DNA of 5,323 nt from Bacillota bacterium (GTDB lineage Bacteria; Bacillota; Tb-RUG-66), in the NCBI GenBank assembly GCA_016288255.1, contig JAEEYS010000141.1:1-5323 (forward strand). The letters run 5' to 3'. Below, in pieces: positions 1 to 5,323 of this stretch. Position 1 is the stretch's first letter. Each line of letters begins with the position of its first letter. The translations under genes were made by a program, and so were the position numbers. The notes below the pieces were generated by a model, which saw only the letters and a list, made by a program, of their open reading frames with translations, ran no database searches and was not told the DNA's origin.

Positions 1-1
1 A

Positions 2-268
2 AATAAAATCATGAAAGCGCAGCAAAAAGTTTCTGTGAGGCAGAATCACTCTTTGGTCGGGAGCCTCCTGAAAGTATTGGTGGAAGAAACCGATCCGGAA
101 CAAAAACAAGCGGTGGGAAGGACCTATCGTGATGCGCCTTCTGTGGACGGAACGGTCTCCTTTTCTTATATTTCCGGCTTAAAACCGGGTGATATTGCTT
201 TGGTAAAAATTACGGATGCATTAGAATATGACTTGATTGGAGTGGAAGCTCTTGAATCTGCCGAATAG
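2..268 (+). CDS. rimO: Ribosomal protein S12 methylthiotransferase RimO, C-terminal part (5' truncated by window)
   Basis: RimO is a radical-SAM iron-sulfur enzyme that adds a methylthio group to a conserved aspartate of ribosomal protein S12. Only the last 88 residues are visible. The reading frame is open to the left edge, so the ATG at position 11 is an internal methionine and not the start. The visible part begins with the helix that usually reads roughly M-x-x-Q-x-x-[IV]-S, here MKAQQKVS, followed by a TRAM RNA-binding domain from about visible residue 20 to the end. The stretch GRTYRDAPSVDG (positions about 116-151) is the characteristic RimO version of the TRAM domain and separates it from the tRNA-modifying paralogue MiaB. 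The radical-SAM core with its CxxxCxxC cluster lies upstream, outside the window. The 3' end overlaps pgsA by 17 bases, so the two are probably cotranscribed and translationally coupled. Confidence 0.9.
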   Translation, partial: NKIMKAQQKVSVRQNHSLVGSLLKVLVEETDPEQKQAVGRTYRDAPSVDGTVSFSYISGLKPGDIALVKITDALEYDLIGVEALESAE

Positions 269-794
269 AATAACTTTGATCAGGGTATGTTTTATACCTG
301 CTTATATGTTTTTTATATTGAACACGAAAATACCTTATCATGAGTGGATCGCGGCCGCTCTGTTCGGGCTCGCTTCCCTGACGGATTTTTTAGACGGCTA
401 TATTTCCAGAAAATATGATTTGGTCACGACTTTTGGAAAATTTATCGACCCGTTGGCAGATAAGTTATTGACTTCGGCTGCGTTCATCTGCATGGTGGAA
501 CTCGGCAAGGTATCCAGCTGGATCGCTTTTATTATCATTGCGAGAGAATTTGCGGTAACGGGACTTCGCATCATAGCGAACAGCGAAGGGATCGTCATTG
601 CCGCCAGCAAACTGGGAAAGACTAAAACCGTGACGCAGATCATCGCGATCATCTTGCTGACTTTAAATAATTTCCCATTTTCCTATATCCATTTTCCGGC
701 GGATCGAATCATGCTTTATGTAGCGACAGTGATGACTTTGATCTCCGGTATCGACTATTTTATGAAATCAAAACACCTTTTAAAAATGGAATAG
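252..794 (+). CDS. pgsA: CDP-diacylglycerol--glycerol-3-phosphate 3-phosphatidyltransferase (PgsA)
   Basis: This integral membrane enzyme transfers a phosphatidyl group from CDP-diacylglycerol to glycerol 3-phosphate, giving phosphatidylglycerol phosphate, the first committed step to anionic phospholipids. With the TTG at 252 the product is 180 residues, the usual family length, and begins MNLPNRITLIRV, matching the conserved PgsA N-terminus. A TTG at 237 would add five residues, but GGAG at 239-242 is well placed (9 bases) for 252, so I prefer 252. The CDP-alcohol phosphotransferase signature is complete: D45, D48, G49, R53, G62, D66 and D70 in the D-x2-DG-x2-[AS]R-x8-G-x3-D-x3-D pattern. 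The REFAVTGLR segment (98-106) and LGKTKT (121-126) are also typical of PgsA rather than phosphatidylserine or cardiolipin synthases. Several hydrophobic helices are visible (about 9-24, 33-43, 75-97, 127-138, 153-167). It overlaps rimO and is followed by a strong terminator. Confidence 0.95.
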   Translation: MNLPNRITLIRVCFIPAYMFFILNTKIPYHEWIAAALFGLASLTDFLDGYISRKYDLVTTFGKFIDPLADKLLTSAAFICMVELGKVSSWIAFIIIAREFAVTGLRIIANSEGIVIAASKLGKTKTVTQIIAIILLTLNNFPFSYIHFPADRIMLYVATVMTLISGIDYFMKSKHLLKME

Positions 795-798
795 AGAT

Positions 799-838
799 AA
801 AAACCATAAGAAATGTGAATTTTTCTTATGGTTTTTTT
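799..838 (+). terminator. Intrinsic terminator after pgsA
   Basis: A perfect 15-bp inverted repeat (799-813 with 822-836) surrounds an 8-base loop and continues into a run of seven T (832-838), starting 4 bases after the pgsA stop codon. The stem is A/T-rich with only three G-C pairs. The matching A-run on the left arm (799-803) means that it could also work on the opposite strand, although no minus-strand gene faces it here. It separates the rimO-pgsA transcript from the cinA operon. Confidence 0.88.
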
Positions 839-850
839 ATAGATTTGGCA

Positions 851-879
851 TAGACGTTTATTTTCGAAACAGTTAAAAT
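851..879 (+). promoter_or_regulatory. Putative promoter of the cinA-thpR-recA-recX operon
   Basis: TAGACG (851-856, 4/6 match to the -35 consensus) is followed after 17 bases by TAAAAT (874-879, 5/6 match to the -10 consensus). Transcription would start near 886, giving a leader of roughly 48 bases. The position just after the pgsA terminator and before cinA supports the need for a promoter here. The -35 box is only moderate, so the assignment is tentative. The leader (880-933) is purine-rich, with the short direct repeat AGAAACA at 895-901 and 905-911, and shows no obvious secondary structure. Confidence 0.45.
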
Positions 880-933
880 GGTGATAGAGAAAATAGAAAC
901 AGACAGAAACAATACAGAAGGGAAGGATCGGAC

Positions 934-2196
934 TTGAACGGAGAGGTCATTTCGGTAGGAACAGAGCTGTTGCTGGGACAGATCATCAATACAGACGCAA
1001 GAATGGTATCGGAAAGATGTCAGGAAATAGGGATCAATATTTTTTATCATACTGCGGTGGGTGACAATGAGGAAAGGTTAAAACAAGTGATACAGACCGC
1101 TTTTGATCGCTCGGACCTGATCGTTTTTACAGGAGGATTGGGGCCGACAGAAGACGATCTTACCAAAGAAACTGTGACAAAAATGCTGGATCTTCCTCTT
1201 GTTTTAGTAAAAGAGCTGGAAGAAAAACTGGAAAAGATGCTGGGGAAAGAGAAAGTATCTTTTAATATAAAACAGGCGTATATCATAGAAGGAAGCACGA
1301 TTCTGCCCAATGATTTCGGCACGGCCGCAGGCATGGCAGTCAGAAAAGACGGGAAAACGGTGATATTGCTGCCGGGACCGCCCAGAGAATGTGCGCCGAT
1401 GTTTTCAAAGTATGCGATCCCGTTTTTGAGACAAGAACAGGAAGAATATATTTTATCCAAAACAATGGCTTTTACGGGACTGGGAGAACCGGAGCTGGAA
1501 TGGCTGGTAAAAGATATCATCGACACCCAAAGCAATCCTACCGTAGCGCCTTTGGTAAAGGACAACTATATCACACTCAGAGTCACGGCAAAAAGCAAAA
1601 ACAGAGAAACTTGCGAGAAGCTGATAGAAGCAAAAGAAAAAGAATTGCTGGAACGCACGGAACCTTATTTTATTTTTGACTATTATGAAGAAAAAAGCAT
1701 GGAAGAATATGTGGGCGATCTTCTTTTAGAAAAGGACTTAAGCGTTTCGATCGCGGAATCTATGACAGGCGGCAATCTAACAGCCGCTTTGGTGAAGGTG
1801 CCGGGGATCTCTTCCGTATTAAAAGAAGGGATCGTGACCTATACGGAGGAATCCAAAAAGCAGAATTTGAACGTAAAAGAAGAAACGTTAAGAGAGTTTG
1901 GTGTGGTAAGCCGAGAAACAGCCTATGAAATGGCTAGGGGAATACAGGCAAAAAATCAGACCGCTTACGGGCTATCCGTAACGGGGATCGCGGGCCCGGG
2001 CGGCGGTTCTGCGGAAAAACCGGTAGGGCTTGTATATATTGGGATCTCTGATGGGGATAAGACCTATGTCAGAGAATATCGTTTAAAAGGAGATCGAAGC
2101 AGAAACATCACCCGTACCGTATTTTTGGCGCTGAATTTTTTACGGGAAGTGATCCTTGGATCTCCCAATATTGAAAAGGATGTATTTTTAGTATGA
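934..2196 (+). CDS. cinA: CinA family protein: molybdopterin-binding-like domain fused to nicotinamide-nucleotide amidase
   Basis: CinA is a two-domain protein of about 410-420 residues found next to recA in many Firmicutes; the 420 residues here are full length. The N-terminal MoaB/MogA-like domain (about 1-170) carries VGTELLLGQIINT (8-20), FTGGLGPTEDD (65-75) and LLPGPPRE (145-152). In characterised relatives this half, with the following linker, can act as an ADP-ribose or NAD-related pyrophosphatase. The C-terminal CinA/PncC domain (about 255-410) deamidates nicotinamide mononucleotide in the pyridine-nucleotide cycle; AESMTGG (274-280), the Y303...K308 pair and TGIAGPGGG (350-358) are its conserved catalytic and binding segments. 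The start is TTG, supported by AAGGA at 923-927 six bases upstream and by conservation of the first residues; no alternative start preserves the N-terminus. The stop overlaps the thpR start as ATGA. The historical name refers to competence induction in Streptococcus and does not by itself show that this organism is transformable. Confidence 0.95.
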   Translation: MNGEVISVGTELLLGQIINTDARMVSERCQEIGINIFYHTAVGDNEERLKQVIQTAFDRSDLIVFTGGLGPTEDDLTKETVTKMLDLPLVLVKELEEKLEKMLGKEKVSFNIKQAYIIEGSTILPNDFGTAAGMAVRKDGKTVILLPGPPRECAPMFSKYAIPFLRQEQEEYILSKTMAFTGLGEPELEWLVKDIIDTQSNPTVAPLVKDNYITLRVTAKSKNRETCEKLIEAKEKELLERTEPYFIFDYYEEKSMEEYVGDLLLEKDLSVSIAESMTGGNLTAALVKVPGISSVLKEGIVTYTEESKKQNLNVKEETLREFGVVSRETAYEMARGIQAKNQTAYGLSVTGIAGPGGGSAEKPVGLVYIGISDGDKTYVREYRLKGDRSRNITRTVFLALNFLREVILGSPNIEKDVFLV

Positions 2197-2750
2197 GAAC
2201 ATTTTTGGCTTTTGAGATCGATGAGGACAGCAAAAATAAAATATGGCGTTTAAAAAAAGACCTTTGCGACATAGAACCGATCCGGTTTGAAAGAAAAGAA
2301 AAATTACATATCACGGCAGAGTTTTTCGGGGAGCTGGACAGAAACGCCGTGACCTCAGTGATCAAAGCGATGGAAACGCTGAAAGGGCGATACGGTAAGA
2401 CCGAGCTTTCCCTTGATCAAATAGGTTGTTTTCCCCATCCTTCTCGTCCCAGAGTTTTGTGGATAGGGAGCCGAAAGAATCAGGAGAAACTAAAGAAAAT
2501 AAGAGAAGATTTTTTAAATACATGGTATAATGAAACTATACAGGCAAAAGTGCAGAAAGAACCAGAAAATTATGTTCCTCACATCACACTGGCCAGGATA
2601 AAAAAGCCGATAGCGAAAGAAAAAACGGATCAGATGCTGGCGCTTTCTTTTGCGCCGATCACAGCAAAGATCGAGAGATTGAGCCTCTTTGAGAGTGTTT
2701 TAAAACCTACCGGCGCGGAATATACGAAGCTTTATTCTGTTTTATTGTGA
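2193..2750 (+). CDS. thpR: RNA 2',3'-cyclic phosphodiesterase (2H phosphoesterase superfamily, former '2'-5' RNA ligase')
   Basis: ThpR enzymes hydrolyse 2',3'-cyclic phosphate ends of RNA to 2'-phosphates; some also join tRNA half-molecules through 2'-5' bonds in vitro, hence the old name LigT. The 185-residue product has the usual length and both catalytic H-x-T motifs that define the 2H superfamily: H39-I-T41 in [11 protein letters not shown] and H130-I-T132 in [11 protein letters not shown]. The N-terminal [10 protein letters not shown] and the C-terminal [16 protein letters not shown] (165-180, the S-x-L-x4-G-x-x-Y pattern) are also typical. The ATG overlaps the cinA stop codon by four bases, which suggests translational coupling; AAAAGGA at 2174-2180 is a rather distant (12 bases) ribosome binding site. 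It lies 25 bases before recA. Its physiological role here, RNA repair or processing of cyclic ends left by RNases, cannot be told from sequence. Confidence 0.92.
   Translation: MRTFLAFEIDEDSKNKIWRLKKDLCDIEPIRFERKEKLHITAEFFGELDRNAVTSVIKAMETLKGRYGKTELSLDQIGCFPHPSRPRVLWIGSRKNQEKLKKIREDFLNTWYNETIQAKVQKEPENYVPHITLARIKKPIAKEKTDQMLALSFAPITAKIERLSLFESVLKPTGAEYTKLYSVLL
2523..2531 (+). promoter_or_regulatory. Possible internal extended -10 promoter element upstream of recA
   Basis: TGGTATAAT is a perfect TGn-TATAAT extended -10 element inside thpR, about 245 bases before the recA start codon. No good -35 box is seen 17 bases upstream, which extended -10 promoters do not strictly need. The nine bases are also three in-frame codons of thpR (Trp-Tyr-Asn), so they may be coincidental coding sequence. 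Confidence 0.22.
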
Positions 2751-2763
2751 TAAGGAATTTTGC

Positions 2764-2770
2764 GAGGAGG
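2764..2770 (+). promoter_or_regulatory. Ribosome binding site of recA
   Basis: GAGGAGG lies 5 bases before the ATG at 2776. It is much stronger than the sites of cinA or thpR, in line with high translation of RecA. It decides in favour of this ATG over the second in-frame ATG at 2797, which has no comparable site. Confidence 0.8.
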
Positions 2771-2775
2771 ATATT

Positions 2776-3837
2776 ATGAGCGAAAGGGAAAATAAGATGA
2801 ACGAAGAAAAAGGAAAAATGTTAGACCTTGCTTTGAAACAGATCGAAAGACAGTTCGGAAAAGGTTCGATCATGCGGTTGGGAGATTCTCCCTCTACCGC
2901 AAATGTATCGGTGATCTCCACCGGTTCTTTGTCGTTAGACATCGCCTTGGGGATCGGCGGCGTGCCAAGAGGCAGGATCGTAGAGATCTATGGACCGGAA
3001 TCTTCCGGGAAAACGACGGTTTCGCTTCATATGGTAGCTGAAGCGCAAAAAAACGGCGGCGTGGCAGCCTTTATTGACGCGGAACATGCTTTGGATCCGT
3101 CTTATGCCAAAAAATTAGGCGTAGATATCGATAATCTGTTGATCTCTCAGCCGGATACGGGCGAACAGGCTTTGGAAATCGTGGAAACATTGGTTAGAAG
3201 CGGCGCGATTGATATCATCGTGATCGACTCCGTGGCGGCGTTGGTACCAAAAGCGGAAATAGACGGTGAAATGGGAGACGCTCATGTGGGTCTGCAGGCA
3301 AGACTCATGTCTCAGGCTTTGAGAAAATTGGCGGGCGCTATCAGCAAATCCAAAACCACTGCTGTTTTTATCAACCAGATCCGAGAAAAAGTAGGCGTCA
3401 TGTTCGGCAACCCGGAAACGACTTCCGGCGGGCGCGCTTTAAAATTCTATGCGACCATTCGTTTGGATGTCAGAAAAGGCGAAGTCATCAAACAAGGCGA
3501 TGTGATCATAGGGAATTTGACCAAAGTAAAAGTGGTCAAAAACAAAATGGCGCCGCCTTTCAGAACGGCTACCTTTGATATTATTTATGGGCAGGGTATC
3601 TCAAAAGAAGGAGATCTGCTGGATCTGGCAGTGGAAAATGATATTATCAACAAGGCCGGCGCATGGTATTCTTACGGAGACAGAAGATTGGGCCAAGGCC
3701 GGGAAAATATCAAACAGATTTTGGTAAATGAGCCGGAACTGTTTGCCGAAGTGGATCGGAAATTGAGAGAATTGTATCATTTGACAAAGCCCCAAACGGA
3801 TCAGACGGATCCCGGTATTGCCGTACCGAAAAAATAA
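2776..3837 (+). CDS. recA: Recombinase RecA
   Basis: RecA forms ATP-dependent filaments on single-stranded DNA, drives strand exchange in homologous recombination and repair, and acts as co-protease for LexA self-cleavage. The 353-residue protein is full length and free of inteins or frameshifts. It has the short N-terminal polymerisation helix ending [15 protein letters not shown] (22-36), the Walker A motif GPESSGKT (73-80, K79), the catalytic glutamate E103 in DAEHALD, the Walker B strand IDIIVIDS ending at D151, loop L1 around [13 protein letters not shown] (161-173) and loop L2 with [18 protein letters not shown] (199-216). The C-terminal domain follows from about 275. The last 16 residues ([16 protein letters not shown]) contain only two acidic residues, whereas many RecA proteins end in a strongly acidic tail. 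recA lies 25 bases after thpR and 12 bases before recX, so it is probably in one operon with cinA, thpR and recX. No LexA-type box is visible directly upstream. Confidence 0.99.
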   Translation: MSERENKMNEEKGKMLDLALKQIERQFGKGSIMRLGDSPSTANVSVISTGSLSLDIALGIGGVPRGRIVEIYGPESSGKTTVSLHMVAEAQKNGGVAAFIDAEHALDPSYAKKLGVDIDNLLISQPDTGEQALEIVETLVRSGAIDIIVIDSVAALVPKAEIDGEMGDAHVGLQARLMSQALRKLAGAISKSKTTAVFINQIREKVGVMFGNPETTSGGRALKFYATIRLDVRKGEVIKQGDVIIGNLTKVKVVKNKMAPPFRTATFDIIYGQGISKEGDLLDLAVENDIINKAGAWYSYGDRRLGQGRENIKQILVNEPELFAEVDRKLRELYHLTKPQTDQTDPGIAVPKK

Positions 3838-3849
3838 GGGGATGATCCT

Positions 3850-4380
3850 GTGGAAGAAAAGGATGTTTTAGATTCTATTTTAGATAAGATCGACGCGCTG
3901 GAGGAAGAGGAAAAAGAGCTGTATCGAAAAATGGAAAATAAAGCTTTGCGCTTTTTATCCGTCAGGATGCGAACGGAAAAAGAAGTGGTCGTAAAGCTGA
4001 GGTCTTTATTTGGAGACGATACGGAAGAATATATCGCGCTTATCTTGGAAAAAATGAAATATTACGGGTATCTCAACGATGCGGCGTTTACAAAGGATTA
4101 CATTTCTTATTTGATGAAAAATCGGCCCATGGGGAAAGAGTTTTTAAAACAAAATCTGCTGCAAAAGGGCGTTTCATATTCTTTGGCGGAAGAAGGAATA
4201 AGTGAAATAGAAGATGAGGCTTATCAAAACATGCTTTTGCGACTGATAGACAAAAAAGAAAAAACCTATGAAGCTGATCCGCAAAGACTTTTACGGTTTT
4301 TGGCGGGGAGAGGATTTTCCTATGAGGAAATCAAACAGGCGCTGAATCTGAAAAATATGGATATTCTTGACAATGAATAG
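3850..4380 (+). CDS. recX: Regulatory protein RecX
   Basis: RecX binds RecA filaments and modulates RecA activity. The 176-residue product shows the RecX arrangement of three-helix repeats: about 31-73 (ALRFLSVRMRTEKEVVVKL onward), 74-118 (YLNDAAFTKDYI, then MGKEFLKQNLLQKGVS), and 123-167 (RLLRFLAGRGFSYEEIKQAL). The first 30 residues are very acidic and helical. They replace the longer N-terminal region of Bacillus-type RecX, so this is a short form. The start is GTG at 3850. It is supported by AAGGGGATGATC (3836-3847), which closely resembles the 16S-complementary AAGGAGGTGATC and overlaps the recA stop codon. The 12-base gap to recA indicates cotranscription, and co-production with RecA fits its role. 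The 3' end of the gene contains the probable rny promoter. Confidence 0.92.
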   Translation: MEEKDVLDSILDKIDALEEEEKELYRKMENKALRFLSVRMRTEKEVVVKLRSLFGDDTEEYIALILEKMKYYGYLNDAAFTKDYISYLMKNRPMGKEFLKQNLLQKGVSYSLAEEGISEIEDEAYQNMLLRLIDKKEKTYEADPQRLLRFLAGRGFSYEEIKQALNLKNMDILDNE

Positions 4381-4395
4381 GAAAAGTTCTAAAAT
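4367..4395 (+). promoter_or_regulatory. Probable sigma-A promoter of rny
   Basis: A perfect TTGACA -35 box (4367-4372) and TAAAAT (4390-4395, 5/6 match to the -10 consensus) are separated by exactly 17 bases. The -35 box lies inside the last codons of recX. Transcription should start near 4402, leaving an rny leader of about 80 bases. A second TATAAT at 4403-4408 has no recognisable -35 partner. This is the best sigma-A promoter match that I see in the window. Confidence 0.72.
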
Positions 4396-4438
4396 GTTTT
4401 TGTATAATTTTGAAATTTTGTGTGAAATGCACGATTAC

Positions 4439-4465
4439 AGCCGGGTTTTACCGGCTTTCATTTTC
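4439..4465 (+). promoter_or_regulatory. GC-rich hairpin with T-rich flank in the rny leader (weak terminator or attenuator)
   Basis: AGCCGG (4439-4444) and CCGGCT (4451-4456) form a perfect 6-bp stem around a GTTTTA loop. It is followed by TTTCATTTTC, in which the T-run is interrupted. It lies after the rny promoter and before the rny start. It may be a leaky terminator for the recA operon, an attenuator of rny, or a structural element of the leader; the short stem and interrupted T-run keep confidence modest. Confidence 0.45.
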
Positions 4466-4471
4466 AGCGTG

Positions 4472-4480
4472 AGGAGGTGA
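4472..4480 (+). promoter_or_regulatory. Strong Shine-Dalgarno of rny, decides a non-canonical start
   Basis: AGGAGGTGA is an uninterrupted nine-base complement of the 3' end of Firmicutes 16S rRNA. The codons ATT (4484) and ATA (4487) follow at 6 and 9 bases from AGGAGG in the rny frame. Its last three bases are also an in-frame TGA, so rny cannot start farther upstream. Confidence 0.8.
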
Positions 4481-4483
4481 AAC

Positions 4484-5323
4484 ATTATATTACGAGATAT
4501 TTTAATTGGCATTATCGGGTTTTTAATAGGAGCTCTAATCGGCTTTTTAGTTAGAAAATATGTTGGCGAAGCTAAAATTGCATCAGCGGAAGACGCTGCT
4601 AAACGGATTAAGGAACAATCCATCAAAGAGAGCGAAGCGAAAAAACGCGAAATGATCTTGGAAGCAAAAGAAGAAGCCCACAAGATCAAAGGAGAAGCGG
4701 ACAAAGAAATCCGTGAAAGACGTATAGAAATACAAAAGATGGAAAGACGTCTGGTGCAAAAAGAAGAATCCATGAATAAAAAAGTGGAAATGCTTGAAAA
4801 ACGTGAAGGAAAGATCCAAAAGACAGAGCAGGAAATCAAAGAAACACAGGACAACATCGAAAAATTATATCAGGAACAAAAAGAAGAGTTGGAAAAAGTC
4901 TCACACCTTACTGCAGACCAGGCAAAAGAAATCATTCTGGAAAAAGTAAGAGGAGAGTTAAAGCATGATATTGCAAAAATGGTGAAAGCCATTGAACAGC
5001 AGGCCAAAGAAGAAGGCGAAAAGAAGGCAAAACGGATTATCGCAACCGCAATTCAGCGATCTGCGGCAGATCATGTGGCAGAAATGACAGTATCTGTAGT
5101 AAATCTTCCCAATGACGAAATGAAGGGAAGGATCATCGGCAGAGAAGGCAGAAACATCAGAACTTTGGAAACTTTGACCGGGGTCGATCTGATCATTGAC
5201 GATACACCGGAAGCTGTGATTTTATCCGGGTTCGATCCGATCAGAAGAGAAGTAGCGAGATTGACTTTGGAAAAATTGATCACAGACGGCAGGATCCATC
5301 CGGCCAGAATCGAAGAAATGGTT
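4484..5323 (+). CDS. rny: Ribonuclease Y, N-terminal part (3' truncated by window)
   Basis: RNase Y is the membrane-anchored endoribonuclease that starts decay of many mRNAs in Firmicutes. The visible 280 residues, counted from ATT at 4484, comprise a transmembrane helix (about 6-23, then RK), a long charged coiled coil (about 28-185) and a KH RNA-binding domain with [11 protein letters not shown] (215-225), followed by [17 protein letters not shown] and the start of the region before the HD domain. The catalytic HD domain lies beyond the right edge. The frame has no ATG, GTG or TTG between the TGA at 4478 and M57 (4652), and starting there would lose the membrane anchor. The ideal Shine-Dalgarno at 4472-4480 points to ATT at 4484, or less likely ATA at 4487, as the start, giving (M)[12 protein letters not shown], which fits the family N-terminus. 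A sequencing error at the start codon is the alternative. The gene appears to have its own promoter and a leader with a hairpin. Confidence 0.93.
   Translation, partial: MILRDILIGIIGFLIGALIGFLVRKYVGEAKIASAEDAAKRIKEQSIKESEAKKREMILEAKEEAHKIKGEADKEIRERRIEIQKMERRLVQKEESMNKKVEMLEKREGKIQKTEQEIKETQDNIEKLYQEQKEELEKVSHLTADQAKEIILEKVRGELKHDIAKMVKAIEQQAKEEGEKKAKRIIATAIQRSAADHVAEMTVSVVNLPNDEMKGRIIGREGRNIRTLETLTGVDLIIDDTPEAVILSGFDPIRREVARLTLEKLITDGRIHPARIEEMV

Larger units (their letters stand above)
4427..4480 (+). other. Possible 17-codon leader ORF in the rny 5' UTR
   Basis: An ATG at 4427 opens a frame of 17 codons (MHDYSRVLPAFIFSVRR) that ends with TGA at 4478-4480. It is in the same frame as rny; its stop codon forms the 3' end of the rny Shine-Dalgarno and lies 3 bases before the ATT codon at 4484. 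No good ribosome binding site precedes the ATG, so translation is uncertain. If it is translated, ribosomes would cross the hairpin at 4439-4456 and terminate on the rny initiation region. It could equally be a chance ORF. Confidence 0.2.

Noticed and set aside
11..13. ATG at 11 as the start of an 85-residue stand-alone TRAM protein
   Set aside because: The frame is open to the window edge and the residues before and after it match the interior of RimO, so this is a truncated larger gene.
237..251. TTG at 237 as the pgsA start
   Set aside because: It would add five residues not typical of the family, and the GGAG motif at 239-242 lies downstream of it and fits the TTG at 252.
865..876. CGAAACAGTTAA as a LexA/DinR operator overlapping the cinA promoter
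   Set aside because: The half-sites do not fit GAAC-N4-GTTC: the spacing is wrong and the second half is not symmetric with the first.
1047..1565. Minus-strand ORF of 172 codons and a plus-strand 96-codon ORF (1389-1679) inside cinA
   Set aside because: Both are out-of-frame shadows of the clearly conserved cinA coding sequence with no recognisable protein features.
4477..4551. GTG at 4477 as the start of a coding frame in the rny leader
   Set aside because: The frame closes after 24 codons, does not match RNase Y, and the GTG is part of the Shine-Dalgarno itself.
4435..4857. Minus-strand ORFs of 140 and 78 codons opposite the start of rny
   Set aside because: They lie antisense to the well-supported RNase Y coiled coil, have low-complexity Ser/Ile/Phe-rich composition mirroring Lys/Glu codons, and lack ribosome binding sites and family features.
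1..5323. Frequent GATC tetranucleotides as a possible regulatory or methylation pattern
   Set aside because: They appear scattered through coding sequence, largely where Asp/Glu/Gln/Lys codons precede ATC, with no clustering that I could see; a count against a codon-shuffled background would be needed.

Overview
The window is an ordinary chromosomal housekeeping segment from a low-to-mid-GC Gram-positive bacterium, most likely a member of the Clostridia (Firmicutes). This rests on the gene order rimO–pgsA–cinA–thpR–recA–recX–rny, which is typical of Firmicutes, on the presence of RNase Y, on strong AGGAGG-type ribosome binding sites, and on the frequent TTG and GTG starts. The family or genus cannot be fixed from this sequence alone. 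All genes are on the + strand. There are no signs of mobile elements, CRISPR arrays, tRNA or rRNA genes, and both edges cut through genes.

Layout. Positions 2-268 hold the C-terminal TRAM end of RimO. It overlaps pgsA (252-794), the membrane enzyme that commits CDP-diacylglycerol to phosphatidylglycerol synthesis. A perfect 15-bp hairpin followed by a T-run (799-838) then ends that transcript. A new transcription unit probably starts near 851-879 and carries cinA (934-2196), thpR (2193-2750, ATGA overlap with cinA), recA (2776-3837) and recX (3850-4380). These genes link nucleotide-cofactor salvage, RNA cyclic-end repair, homologous recombination and a RecA modulator. A consensus-like promoter (TTGACA, 17 bp, TAAAAT) lies across the end of recX and should drive rny (4484 to beyond the window), the membrane-anchored endoribonuclease RNase Y. 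No stretch longer than about 140 bases lacks a gene.

The most unusual region is the rny leader (about 4400-4490). The rny frame has no ATG, GTG or TTG at a usable distance. Instead a near-perfect Shine-Dalgarno sequence sits 6 and 9 bases upstream of ATT and ATA codons, directly after an in-frame TGA. A 17-codon ORF in the same frame ends within that Shine-Dalgarno, and a GC-rich hairpin with a T-rich 3' flank lies inside this small ORF. This is compatible with special translational or attenuation control of rny, though that is an inference. I found no undescribed multi-gene system here; the rny start arrangement is the best candidate for a second look.
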